This document shows, piece after piece, positions 6,244 to 14,124 of a DNA stretch of 29,944 nt. The notes under the pieces were generated by a model, which saw only the letters and a list, made by a program, of their open reading frames with translations, ran no database searches and was not told the DNA's origin. The stretch is from JBKPIY01 sp046730475. Its GTDB lineage: Bacteria > Actinomycetota > Thermoleophilia > Solirubrobacterales > 70-9. The DNA lies in NCBI GenBank assembly GCA_046730475.1, contig JBKPIY010000093.1:1-29944 (forward strand), written 5' to 3'. Numbering within the stretch: position 1 is the stretch's first letter; each line of letters begins with the position of its first letter. The translations under genes and the position numbers were made by a program.

Positions 6244-7932
6244 TCAGTAGGTCCTCTCGGCCGGCTGCCACCGGGTGATGGTGACGTCCGAGTAGCTGAT
6301 CTCGGGCCTGTCGCCGTCGAGCGAGAGGTCGATGTGCTTGAGCCATTCCTCGTCGTTCCGCTCAGGGAAGTCGGTCCGGAACTGGGCCCCGCGGCTTTCG
6401 GTGCGGTGGATGGCGGCGACGCAGGTGCACTCGGCGTTGTCGAGCATGAAGCCCAGCTCGATCGCCCCGATCACGTCCTGGTTGAAGACCGTCCCGGAGT
6501 CGTCGACGTAGCAGGACGCCGCTTCCTCCTTCAGCCGCCTCACCGTCTCCAGCGCGATGTCGAGCCCGTCTGCATCGCGGAAGACGGCGACGTGCCTGTC
6601 CATCACCTCGCCGAGGTCCTGGCGAATCTCCGAGACCCGGCGGCCCGAGCCGCGCTCGCGACCGATGATCTCCGCGACCTTCGCCTCCTCGTCGTCGAGG
6701 AGCCTCGCCGACGGGCGCGGTGATCCCATCCGCTTCGCCCGGGCGGCGGCGTCGACTCCCGAGCGACGGCCGAAGATCAGGGTGTCGAGGAGCGAGTTCG
6801 CCCCCAGCCGGTTGCCGCCGTGCACCGATACGCAGGCGACCTCGCCGGCGGCGTACAGCCCGGGGACGTCGGTGCGGCCCTCGGTCTCGGTCTTCACCCC
6901 GCCCATCGTGTAGTGGTTGCCCGGCTTGATGTGGATCGGCTCCCGGGTGATGTCGACCCCTGCGAAGTCGCGGCCCACGAGGACGATCTCGCGCAGCGCC
7001 TCGTGGATCCGCTTGCGGGGGACGACGGTGATGTCGAGCGCCACCGTCCCGTCCGAAAAGCCGCGGCCCTCCTGGATCTCGGTCTGCTCGGCGCGCGAGA
7101 CGACGTCGCGGGAGGCGAGCTCCATCTTGTTCGGCGCGTACCTCTCCATGAACCGCTCGCCGTTCGCGTTCAGGAGGTGGGCGCCCTCGCCCCGCGCCCC
7201 CTCGGTGATCAGGAAGCCCTTCCCCGCCAGGGTGGTGGGGTGGTACTGGATCATCTCCATATCCATCAGGGTGGCGCCGACCCGGTAGGCCATCGCGATC
7301 CCGTCCCCGGTGCAGATCAGCGCGTTGGTGGTCGGCCGCCAAGCCTGCCCGTTCCCCCCGGTCGCCAGGATCACGGCCTTGGCGCCGAACAGCTCCATCG
7401 AGCCGTCCCTGAGGTTGCGGCAGACCGCCCCGACGCAGTTGCCGCCGTCGTCGCGGGCGAGCCCGGTGGTGAACCACTCCTCGTACCGCTCAACGGCGTC
7501 CGAGAACTTCATCAGCTGCTCGTAGAGGACGTGCATGATTGCCTGGCCGGTGATGTCGGCGACGTAGTAGGTGCGCGCCGCCGAGGCCCCGCCGAAGGCG
7601 CGGGTGCCGAGCTTGCCCTCCTCGTTCCGGTGGAAGGTGACCCCGAGGTGCTCGAGGTGAAGGAGCTCCTCCGGCGCCGCCCGGCACATGATCTCGACCG
7701 CGTCCTGGTCGGCGAGATAGTCCGAGCCCTTGATCGTGTCGAATGCGTGCGACTCCCAGGTGTCGTCCTCCTGGAGGGCCGCGTTGATCCCCCCCTGGGC
7801 GGCGTTCGAATGGGAGCGAACCGGGTGGACCTTGCTGATGATTCCCACCGAGACCCCCTCCTCGGCTGCGGCGAGCGCGGCGCGCTGCCCCGCCAGGCCC
7901 GCGCCGATCACCAGTACGTCGTGGTCAGGCAT
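6244..7932 (-). CDS. sdhA: Succinate dehydrogenase/fumarate reductase flavoprotein subunit
   Basis: Oxidises succinate to fumarate (or the reverse) at a covalently bound FAD. The 562-residue product begins with the dinucleotide-binding GAGLAG at residues 10-15. RSHSNAAQGG follows, in which His41 is the histidine that normally carries the 8-alpha-histidyl FAD bond. Further signatures are the YHPTTLAGKGFLITEGARG segment of the capping/active site, NHYTMGGV, and HGGNRLGANSLLD near the end of the FAD domain. The frame stays open far upstream, but those residues read as an arginine/proline-rich shadow. The ATG at 7932 puts the Rossmann motif in place and has a -10-like TAGGAT 10 bases before it. 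No SdhC/D membrane anchor is encoded nearby. Confidence 0.96.
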   Translation of the reverse strand: MPDHDVLVIGAGLAGQRAALAAAEEGVSVGIISKVHPVRSHSNAAQGGINAALQEDDTWESHAFDTIKGSDYLADQDAVEIMCRAAPEELLHLEHLGVTFHRNEEGKLGTRAFGGASAARTYYVADITGQAIMHVLYEQLMKFSDAVERYEEWFTTGLARDDGGNCVGAVCRNLRDGSMELFGAKAVILATGGNGQAWRPTTNALICTGDGIAMAYRVGATLMDMEMIQYHPTTLAGKGFLITEGARGEGAHLLNANGERFMERYAPNKMELASRDVVSRAEQTEIQEGRGFSDGTVALDITVVPRKRIHEALREIVLVGRDFAGVDITREPIHIKPGNHYTMGGVKTETEGRTDVPGLYAAGEVACVSVHGGNRLGANSLLDTLIFGRRSGVDAAARAKRMGSPRPSARLLDDEEAKVAEIIGRERGSGRRVSEIRQDLGEVMDRHVAVFRDADGLDIALETVRRLKEEAASCYVDDSGTVFNQDVIGAIELGFMLDNAECTCVAAIHRTESRGAQFRTDFPERNDEEWLKHIDLSLDGDRPEISYSDVTITRWQPAERTY

Positions 7933-7982
7933 CCGGGGCGCGATCCTATAGAGAGTCGATTTCCACGGCCGATCCGGGTTGG

Positions 7983-9158
7983 TCAGGACGTCCCCGCGGT
8001 CGGCGGGCGCAGCACCCGCCCGATCGCGTCGGCGGTGATCACCCCCCGCAGGCGGCCCTCGTCGTCGACCGCCACCAGGGCGCCGAGGCGCCGCAGTCCC
8101 TGGCGGCCGAGGACGGCCTCCAGCGGGGCGTCCTCGCTGACCGCGAGGGTGCCTTCGTCCCGGGCGAGGACGTCGCTGACGGTCGCCGACGCGCGCTCGA
8201 CGGCCGGCACCTCCTCGGCGGTGTTCCGGTCCAGCAGCCCGATAAAGCGCTGGGTCGCGTCGATCACCGGGAACCAGGCCCACCGGTAGCGGAGGAAGTA
8301 CTCGTCGAGGGCGCGCTCGATCGTCAGGCCCTCGGGAATGGCGACCGGCTCGCGGTCCATGACGTCGGCGACCGAGACCCCCTCGATGCGGCTCGAGAGC
8401 TCGGTCTGGACGATCGCGCCGCGGGCGGCGCCGCGGAGGATGATGCCGAGGAAGGCGAACATGAGGCCGCCGACGAGGTCGCCGAGGTAAACGAAGAAGT
8501 AGCCGACCCCGACCAGGATCAGCAGCAGCCCGAACCCCTGTCCGAGGGTGGCCGCGATCCGGGTGCCGGTGGTGCGGCTCCCGGTCCGCCACCAGGCGAG
8601 CGCGAGCGCGATGCGGCCGCCGTCGAGCGGGAACGCCGGGACGAGGTTGAAGAGGAGGACGAGCAGGTTGATCCCCGCGAGCCACCCGATCAGCGCCGCC
8701 CCGGCAGCGACGTCCGTGCTCCCCTCAGTCAGGGCCGCGTCCCTGAACTCCGACGGGCCGGCGAGGAGGATCCCGACGCCGGTGCAGACGACGACGATCA
8801 GCGCGGTCACAGCGGGCCCGGCGATCGCGATCCTGAGCTCGGTCGCCGGCGAGTCTGCCCCCCGGTCCATCCGGGTGAACCCGCCGAACATCCACAGGGT
8901 GATCCCGCTGACGGCGATCCCGCTCCGTCTCGCCGCCACCGCGTGGCCGAGCTCGTGCAGGAGGATCGAGCCGAAGAAGAGCAGGGCGCTCGCGACCGCC
9001 AGGGCGTAGGGGGCGGACCCGCCCTGGCCGGCGCCGAGCACGTCGCGGTAGAAGCTCGACAGCCAGATGATGATCAGGAAGAGGATGACGAACCACGAGT
9101 AGTCGACCCCGACTCGGATTCCGCGGACGTGAAAGAGCGTGATCGCCCCGGCGGGCAT
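7983..9158 (-). CDS. Site-2-protease-type (M50) membrane metalloprotease with CBS pair
   Basis: A 391-residue polytopic protein expected to cut substrates within the membrane. HELGH at residues 68-72 holds two zinc ligands and the catalytic Glu, and Asp179 in the NLVPAFPLDGGR segment is the third ligand. Hydrophobic helices lie near 22-34, 52-67, 110-133, 155-173 and 205-235. The C-terminal portion (about 260-385) reads as two CBS motifs, which in this M50 subgroup bind adenine nucleotides and may gate activity. A -10-like TAACAT lies 7 bases before the ATG, suggesting a leaderless promoter. The gene lies 50 bases upstream of sdhA on the same strand. Whether it shares a message or a function with the sdh genes is unknown, and its substrate is not evident. 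Confidence 0.93.
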   Translation of the reverse strand: MPAGAITLFHVRGIRVGVDYSWFVILFLIIIWLSSFYRDVLGAGQGGSAPYALAVASALLFFGSILLHELGHAVAARRSGIAVSGITLWMFGGFTRMDRGADSPATELRIAIAGPAVTALIVVVCTGVGILLAGPSEFRDAALTEGSTDVAAGAALIGWLAGINLLVLLFNLVPAFPLDGGRIALALAWWRTGSRTTGTRIAATLGQGFGLLLILVGVGYFFVYLGDLVGGLMFAFLGIILRGAARGAIVQTELSSRIEGVSVADVMDREPVAIPEGLTIERALDEYFLRYRWAWFPVIDATQRFIGLLDRNTAEEVPAVERASATVSDVLARDEGTLAVSEDAPLEAVLGRQGLRRLGALVAVDDEGRLRGVITADAIGRVLRPPTAGTS

Positions 9159-9165
9159 GGATGGG

Positions 9166-9171
9166 ATGTTA
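9166..9171 (-). promoter_or_regulatory. -10-like TAACAT before the M50 protease gene
   Basis: On the minus strand, TAACAT ends 7 bases before the ATG at 9158. It is likely the first promoter of the leftward protease-sdh run. Confidence 0.45.
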
Positions 9172-9226
9172 GGCGGCGGCCGACCAGGCGCCGGACTGTT
9201 GGCCGCCTGGCCGACCCCGGACGGGT

Positions 9227-9232
9227 TAGGGT
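9227..9232 (+). promoter_or_regulatory. -10-like TAGGGT before the M28 peptidase gene
   Basis: TAGGGT lies 9 bases before the TTG at 9242, with no Shine-Dalgarno between. It supports TTG as the start, though leaderless TTG starts are less common than ATG or GTG. Confidence 0.35.
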
Positions 9233-9241
9233 TTCCGCCCC

Positions 9242-10468
9242 TTGGCCACCGCTTTGCCGTCGATCTCCGACCCGCCCTCCGCCGATTGGCTCCGCGCTCG
9301 GCTCGAGCAGCTGTGCGCGATCGAGCGGCCCTCCGCGTCGGGGGGCGAGCGGCGGGCCGCCGAGTGGCTGTCCAGGGAGCTGCGCGAGGCCGGCGCCCCG
9401 AGCGCGATGATCGAGGAGGAGCCGGCGGGAAACGGGACCTTCTGGTGGCCGCTCGGAGCGCTCTCCGGCGCCGGCGCGCTGGCCGGCGTCGCCGCCCTTC
9501 GGGGTGGCCGCGCCACCAAGGCGCTCGCGGCGGCGACCGCGGCAGCCGCCTCGGCTCTGATCGCCGACGAGCTTCCGCCCGGGCGCAGGCGCTTTCGGCG
9601 CCTGCTTCCCAACCGGACCTGCCATCACGTCCTCGCCGAGATCGGCCCGGAGGACGCCGAGCGGACGATCGTCGTGATGGGCCACCACGACGCCCCCCAT
9701 ACCGCGTTCTTCTTCAACCCGGCAATCACCGAGACGGTTGGCGAGCATGCCCCCTGGGTATTCGAGCGGGCCGACACCAGCCCGCCGATGATGTGGCCGG
9801 TGGTCGCGGGGCCGGCGATGGTCGCGGCGGGCGCGATCGTCGGCAACGATGCGCTCACCCGGCTGGGCGCCCTCGTGTCGGCCGGGACGGTCGCCTTCAT
9901 GGCTCATATCGGCGCCGGTGAGGTGGTCCCCGCCGCCAACGACAATGGCACCTCCAACGTCGCCCAGCTGGCGCTGGCGCGGACGCTGTCCGAGCGCCCG
10001 CTCGAGAGCAGCCGCGTCCTCTTCCTCTCCACCTCGGAGGAGGCGCTCTGCGAGGGCATGGGGATGTTCATGGATCGCCACCGCCACCAGCTCCCGCCCG
10101 AGCGCACCTTCTTCCTCTGCCTCGAGATCCTCGGGTCGCCGTACCTGACGGTGATTCGCGGCGAGGGGATGCTGAGGATGCGCGAATACCCGGCCGAGGC
10201 ACTCGGGCTGATGGACTCCACAGCCGAGGAGCTGGGAATCGAGCTGTGGCCGAACCTGCGGACGCGTAACGCGACCGATGCGATCTTCCCGCTCGCCGAG
10301 GGCTATCAGTGCGCGGCGCTCTGCTCCGTCAACAAGCTCAAGAACCCCTCCAACTACCACTGGAGGACCGATACGCCGGAGAACGTCGATTACTCGACGC
10401 TCGCCGACGCGATCCGCCTCTCGGAGGCGGTGATCCGCCGCCTCGACGCGCGCTGGCTCGGCTCCTAA
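9242..10468 (+). CDS. M28-family zinc metallopeptidase with hydrophobic inserts
   Basis: A 408-residue protein with the aminopeptidase/glutamyl-cyclase-like M28 signatures. These are GHHDAPH near 147-153 (HxD zinc ligands), AANDNGTSN (bridging Asp), TSEEALCEG (catalytic and zinc-binding Glu) and, near the C-terminus, NYHWRTDTPENVDY, matching the family's final His ligand and DT motif. Unusual are hydrophobic stretches at about 70-86, 94-108 and 186-205 that interrupt the normally soluble fold, so the protein may be membrane-embedded or attached. No signal peptide is visible. The TTG start at 9242 is chosen because a -10-like box lies just upstream and the following residues look like a normal M28 N-terminal helix; TTG at 9254 is an alternative. 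Substrate unknown. Confidence 0.85.
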   Translation: MATALPSISDPPSADWLRARLEQLCAIERPSASGGERRAAEWLSRELREAGAPSAMIEEEPAGNGTFWWPLGALSGAGALAGVAALRGGRATKALAAATAAAASALIADELPPGRRRFRRLLPNRTCHHVLAEIGPEDAERTIVVMGHHDAPHTAFFFNPAITETVGEHAPWVFERADTSPPMMWPVVAGPAMVAAGAIVGNDALTRLGALVSAGTVAFMAHIGAGEVVPAANDNGTSNVAQLALARTLSERPLESSRVLFLSTSEEALCEGMGMFMDRHRHQLPPERTFFLCLEILGSPYLTVIRGEGMLRMREYPAEALGLMDSTAEELGIELWPNLRTRNATDAIFPLAEGYQCAALCSVNKLKNPSNYHWRTDTPENVDYSTLADAIRLSEAVIRRLDARWLGS

Positions 10469-10482
10469 TCGGCCGAGGCCCC

Positions 10483-10511
10483 TTCGGTTTTCGCCGACCG
10501 ACGAAGCCGAA
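10483..10511 (+). other. Hairpin between the M28 peptidase and crotonase genes
   Basis: TTCGG (10483-10487) pairs with CCGAA (10507-10511), and TTTCG (10489-10493) with CGAAG (10502-10506, one G-U pair), around an 8-base loop with one bulged T. It follows the M28 stop and ends 8 bases before the GAGGAGG of the next gene. There is no U-run, so it may be a weak terminator, an mRNA-stabilising stem or a leader structure. Confidence 0.4.
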
Positions 10512-10528
10512 CGCCCGAGGAGGCCCCG

Positions 10529-11338
10529 ATGAACTACGAGACCCTGCGCTACGAGCGCGACGGGCACGTCACCGTGCTCACCTACGATCGGCCCGAGCAG
10601 CGAAACGCCGTCAGCCGGAGGATGAACTCCGAGCTCCACCACGCCTGGCGGCGGTTCCGCGACGCCGATGACGAGTTCGTGCTGGTGATCACGGGCGAGG
10701 GCGAAGCCTTCTGCGCCGGCTGGGATCTCGAGGACGCCGCCCAGCTCGGCGAGGGCCCACGACCCGACTGGGACCAGTTCAGGACCAGCCTCTTCAACTC
10801 GCCGGGCGAGTGCGGCTACACGCGCCGGGTGGACGTGTTCAAGCCGGTGCTCGCCGCCGTCAACGGCTGGGCGGTCGCCGCCGGGCTCGAGAACGCCCTG
10901 CTCGCCGACATCCGGATCGCCGCGGAGAACGCCGTCTTCGGCGCGCTGGAGCGGCGCTGGAACATCGTCGGCGGCGACGGCATGAACGTCAGGCTGGCGC
11001 TCGCGGTCGGCTACGGCCGAGCGATGGAGATGATCATCACCGGCCGCCCCGTGGAGGCCGAGGAGGCGCTGCGGATCGGCCTCGTCAACGAGGTCGTTCC
11101 GCAGGGGAAGTCGCTGGAGCGAGCCGTGGAGCTCGCCCACCAGATCGCCGAGCTCCCGCAGGGGGCGATCCGATCCGACAAGGAGACGATGGTGCGAAAC
11201 GTCGGCCAGACCTACGAGGAGCAGCTCCGTCGGGAAGCCGAGAACTGCCTCTCGATGTTCGCCCGCCGGGACTCGCACGCGATCGGGGCCCGCTTCAAGG
11301 CGAGGCGCACGCCCGAGTGGCCCCACCACGGGCTCTGA
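10529..11338 (+). CDS. Enoyl-CoA hydratase/isomerase (crotonase) family protein
   Basis: A 269-residue crotonase-fold protein, probably acting on a CoA thioester in fatty-acid or branched-chain breakdown. FCAGWDLED near 61-69 is the CoA-binding/oxyanion-hole segment, and NGWAVAAGLE (112-121) supplies the second oxyanion amide. Glu121 and Glu141 are 20 residues apart, matching the two catalytic glutamates of hydratases, so hydratase activity is plausible. The usual PGxGGT loop is changed to VGGDGMN, so the exact reaction is open. GAGGAGG 6 bases before the ATG is the strongest Shine-Dalgarno in the window. The gene converges on an acyl-CoA dehydrogenase gene 11 bases away, which fits a fatty-acyl-CoA neighbourhood. 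Confidence 0.9.
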   Translation: MNYETLRYERDGHVTVLTYDRPEQRNAVSRRMNSELHHAWRRFRDADDEFVLVITGEGEAFCAGWDLEDAAQLGEGPRPDWDQFRTSLFNSPGECGYTRRVDVFKPVLAAVNGWAVAAGLENALLADIRIAAENAVFGALERRWNIVGGDGMNVRLALAVGYGRAMEMIITGRPVEAEEALRIGLVNEVVPQGKSLERAVELAHQIAELPQGAIRSDKETMVRNVGQTYEEQLRREAENCLSMFARRDSHAIGARFKARRTPEWPHHGL

Positions 11339-11349
11339 ATCCTGACCAC

Positions 11350-13014
11350 CTAGAGCGCGTGCCGGTCGATGATCCGGCGGAAGTCGGTGCCCCCCGGAAG
11401 CGTCCCGAAGGCCTGGCCCCAGTTACCCGCCAGACGCGAGGCGCAGAAGGCATCGGCGACCGGCCCGTCGCCGAACCGGACCAGGAGCGAGCCCTGAAGC
11501 GCGAGCGCCATCCGCTCGACCAGGCCTCGGGCACGAGCTTCCATCTCGCTCACGTCCCCGAGGTCCCTGCGAAGGTCAGCCACGTACGCGTCGAGCCTCG
11601 GCTCGGCGCCCCCGGCCTCCCCGACCTCGGCGAAGAAGGCATCGACCGACCCCGGGCTCTTCACCATCGCCCGCAGCACGTCCAGGCACTGGACGTTGCC
11701 CGAGCCCTCCCAGATCGAGCTCAGGGGGCTCTCGCGGAACAGCCGCGGCATCCCCGACTCCTCGACGTACCCGTTGCCACCGAGGCATTCGAGGCACTCG
11801 ACGGCGTGGCTCGGCGCCCGCTTGCTGGTCCAGTACTTGAGCACCGCGTTGGCGATTCGCTTGAACGCCTGAGCCTCCTCGTCGCCGGCGATCGCTTCGT
11901 CGTAGGAACGGGCGAGGCGCATCGCCGCGATCGTCGCCGCCTCGGACTCGACGCAGAGGTCGGCGAGCACGTTCTGCATCAGGGGCGCGTCGATCAGGAG
12001 CTTGCCGAAGGCCGAGCGGTACCGCGCGTGATGGATCGCCTGGGTCACCCCCGCCCGCATGCCGCAGGCCGAGCCGAGCGCGCAGTCGAGCCGGGTGTGG
12101 TTGACCATCTCGATGATCACCCGGACGCCCGCGCCCTCCTCGCCGATCAGCCGGGCCCAGGCGCCGTCGAACTCGATCTCGCTGGAGGCGTTGGAGCGAT
12201 TCCCGAGCTTGTCCTTGAGCCGCTGGAGCCGGAAGCCGTTGCGCTCGCCGTCGGGCTTCCAGCGCGGGAACAGGAAGCACGAGATCCCGCCCTCGGCTTG
12301 GGCGAGGACGAGGAAGGCGTCGCACATCGGCGCCGACATGAACCACTTGTGGCCGGTGAGCTCGTACTCGGCCCCGGGGCCGCCGCCGTTGAGCGGCCGT
12401 GCCACGGTCGCGTTGGCGCGGACGTCCGAACCGCCCTGCTTCTCGGTCATCCCCATCCCCGCCAGCGCCCCGGGCTTGTCAGGGGCGGGGACGTTGCGCG
12501 GGTCATAGCTCCTCGACAGGAAGCGGGGCTCCCACTCGGCGGCGATCTCCGGCTGGTGGCGGATCGCGGGGATCACCGAGTAGGTCATCGAGATCGGACA
12601 GCCGACGCCCGCCTCGGCCTGGGAGAAGCAGATGAATGAGGCGGCGCGGGCGACGTGGGCGCCCGGCTGGGGCTCGCTCCAGGGGAGGGAATGGAGCTCG
12701 TGCTCGATCCCGATCCGCATCAGCTCGTGCCAGGCGGGGTGGAACTCGACCTCGTCGACCCGGTGGCCGTAGCGGTCGTGGGTGCGGAGCTTCGGCGGGT
12801 TCTCGTTCGCCTCCGCCCCCCAGCGCCGGAGGCGCTCGGACCCCGCCAGGGCGGCGAGTTTCGAGATCCTTGGCTCGGCCCAGCCGGCGCCCTCCCGCTC
12901 CACCGCCTCGCGCAGGACGGTATCGGCCTCGAACAGGTTGTAGTCCTGAAGTGGCGGCGCCTGGTTGGTGACCGCGTGGGTCGCCGCCGCCGCGGTTCTC
13001 TCAAGCGTTGACAT
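11350..13014 (-). CDS. AidB-like acyl-CoA dehydrogenase
   Basis: A 554-residue flavoprotein of the acyl-CoA dehydrogenase superfamily. The length, the N-terminal PPLQDYNLFEAD segment, the GMTEKQGGSDVRAN FAD-binding loop and the C-terminal ECLGGNGYVEESGMPRLFRE motif match the AidB subgroup. E. coli AidB has weak isovaleryl-CoA dehydrogenase activity and binds DNA in the adaptive alkylation response. Whether this homologue protects DNA or simply oxidises an acyl-CoA cannot be told from sequence. The ATG lies inside the last codons of the upstream TetR gene (14-base overlap), with GGAAGGGAG upstream, so the two genes are translated together. The TetR protein is the likely repressor of both. Confidence 0.93.
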   Translation of the reverse strand: MSTLERTAAAATHAVTNQAPPLQDYNLFEADTVLREAVEREGAGWAEPRISKLAALAGSERLRRWGAEANENPPKLRTHDRYGHRVDEVEFHPAWHELMRIGIEHELHSLPWSEPQPGAHVARAASFICFSQAEAGVGCPISMTYSVIPAIRHQPEIAAEWEPRFLSRSYDPRNVPAPDKPGALAGMGMTEKQGGSDVRANATVARPLNGGGPGAEYELTGHKWFMSAPMCDAFLVLAQAEGGISCFLFPRWKPDGERNGFRLQRLKDKLGNRSNASSEIEFDGAWARLIGEEGAGVRVIIEMVNHTRLDCALGSACGMRAGVTQAIHHARYRSAFGKLLIDAPLMQNVLADLCVESEAATIAAMRLARSYDEAIAGDEEAQAFKRIANAVLKYWTSKRAPSHAVECLECLGGNGYVEESGMPRLFRESPLSSIWEGSGNVQCLDVLRAMVKSPGSVDAFFAEVGEAGGAEPRLDAYVADLRRDLGDVSEMEARARGLVERMALALQGSLLVRFGDGPVADAFCASRLAGNWGQAFGTLPGGTDFRRIIDRHAL

Positions 13015-13630
13015 GGGCGGGCTCCCTTCCTATCGCGCGTGTGCAGAAGGCGACCAGGGAGGCGATCAGCGCCTCCGGATCGGCGCCGTCGCCGTTGGCG
13101 CTCGGGGAGAGCGGGCCCACCATCGCCTCGCCGATCGCCCCGACCAGGGCGGCCGCGGTGGCGTCCTTGTCCTGCGCGGGCAGCTCGCCGGAGGCGATCC
13201 CGTCGGCGAGCACCTCCGCGAGGAGGTCGCGGTAGCTGCGGCGGAAGTGAAGGCGCTCGACCTCCACCGCCGGGTCGACCGGCTCGGCGAGAAGCGCCCA
13301 GGCGAGCCGGCGGCCGCGGAGCGCGCGCCGGGCGAAGGTCCGGACCCCCGCCGCAACTCGATCGGCGGCCGGACCACCCGGTCCCGCGGCCCGCCGCATC
13401 GCGTCGACCTCGTGCTGGGATGCCTCGCGAAAGACCTCGGCGAACAGCTCCGCCTTCGAGGGGAAGTGGCGATAGACGGTCCCCGTGGCGACGCCCGCCC
13501 GGGTCGCGACGGCGGTGACCTGGGCCTCGGCGTAGCCGCCGCGGGCGATCAGCTCGCGCGCCGCGGCGACGATCCGCGCGCGCACCTCGGCCTTGCGGGC
13601 CTCGGTCCTCTCGGTGGGGCGGTAAGCCAT
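13001..13630 (-). CDS. TetR/AcrR-family transcriptional regulator
   Basis: A 209-residue repressor. Residues about 8-55 form the TetR helix-turn-helix domain: RIVAAARELIARGGYA, then VTAVATRAGVATGTVYRHFPSKAELF. The rest is a helical ligand/dimer domain without further recognisable motif. The ATG at 13630 is preferred over an in-frame TTG at 13639. A perfect inverted repeat, GTGAATC-AG-GATTCAC, ends 12 bases upstream and is the likely operator. The gene overlaps the AidB-like dehydrogenase gene by 14 bases. TetR proteins next to acyl-CoA dehydrogenases often sense acyl-CoA; that is inference here. The gene is divergent from the cyclic-nucleotide-binding protein, whose promoter shares the same intergenic region. 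Confidence 0.93.
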   Translation of the reverse strand: MAYRPTERTEARKAEVRARIVAAARELIARGGYAEAQVTAVATRAGVATGTVYRHFPSKAELFAEVFREASQHEVDAMRRAAGPGGPAADRVAAGVRTFARRALRGRRLAWALLAEPVDPAVEVERLHFRRSYRDLLAEVLADGIASGELPAQDKDATAAALVGAIGEAMVGPLSPSANGDGADPEALIASLVAFCTRAIGREPAHVNA

Positions 13631-13642
13631 CGGCGACAAGAA

Positions 13643-13658
13643 GTGAATCAGGATTCAC
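13643..13658. promoter_or_regulatory. TetR-type operator GTGAATC-AG-GATTCAC
   Basis: A perfect palindrome with 7-base arms and a 2-base centre sits between the divergent TetR and cNMP-binding genes. TetR proteins commonly bind palindromes of this size next to their own gene. The site begins 13 bases before the TetR ATG, so it would block that promoter. It ends a few bases before a possible -35 (TTGTGT, 13662-13667) of the rightward gene and could influence that gene too. Confidence 0.7.
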
Positions 13659-13683
13659 AGCTTGTGTCAAGGCCCGGCACGGA

Positions 13684-13689
13684 TATGAT
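13684..13689 (+). promoter_or_regulatory. -10 box TATGAT before the cNMP-binding protein gene
   Basis: TATGAT is a near-consensus -10 box that ends 8 bases before the ATG at 13698. TTGTGT (13662-13667) is 16 bases upstream as a candidate -35. There is no Shine-Dalgarno, so the message is probably leaderless. Confidence 0.6.
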
Positions 13690-13697
13690 CGGCGGCG

Positions 13698-14114
13698 ATG
13701 GCGGACTTCGCGCAGACGCTGGGCCGGGTCCAACTGTTCGCCGGGATCGGCGGCAGGGACCTCAGGAACCTCGCCAAGCGAATGACCGAGCGGACCTTCG
13801 CCGAGGGGACGACGATCACCACCGAGGGCCGTGAGGGCGTCGGCTTCTTCGTGATCGAGGACGGCAACGCGACCGTCAGCCTCAAGGGCGAGATCATCCG
13901 CACCCTCGGGCCCGGCGACCACTTCGGCGAGATCGCCCTGATCGACAGGGGCCCCCGCTCGGCGACGATCGTCGCCACCACCGACCTGCGCTGCCGGGGA
14001 ATGAGCGCCTGGGAGTTCCGCCCGTTCGTCAAGGAGCGCCCCGAGGTCGCCTGGCCGCTGCTCGAGAACCTGGTCCGGATGCTGCGCGAGGCCGAAGCCA
14101 GGCCCGGGACCTGA
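13698..14114 (+). CDS. Stand-alone cyclic-nucleotide-binding domain protein
   Basis: A 138-residue protein made of one Crp/cNMP-binding beta-barrel and its flanking helices. FGEIALIDRGPRSATI at 76-91 is the phosphate-binding cassette. Glu78 (ribose 2'-OH) and Arg87 (cyclic phosphate) are both present, so cAMP or cGMP binding is plausible. There is no helix-turn-helix or other output domain, so it cannot act as a Crp-type regulator alone. It would have to work through a partner or as a buffer for the nucleotide. It ends 10 bases from the stop of a leftward gene encoding a predicted nucleotide cyclase, and is divergent from a TetR gene. Confidence 0.9.
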   Translation: MADFAQTLGRVQLFAGIGGRDLRNLAKRMTERTFAEGTTITTEGREGVGFFVIEDGNATVSLKGEIIRTLGPGDHFGEIALIDRGPRSATIVATTDLRCRGMSAWEFRPFVKERPEVAWPLLENLVRMLREAEARPGT

Positions 14115-14124
14115 GCCGCCCTCC

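Noticed and set aside
7933..8685. N-terminal extension of the sdhA frame
   Set aside because: The extension overlaps the M50 protease gene in another frame and is Arg/Pro-rich; SdhA proteins begin just before the GAGLAG loop, matching the ATG at 7932.
9074..11329. 751-codon minus-strand open frame across the M28 and crotonase genes
   Set aside because: Both plus-strand genes have complete catalytic motifs; the antisense frame has none.
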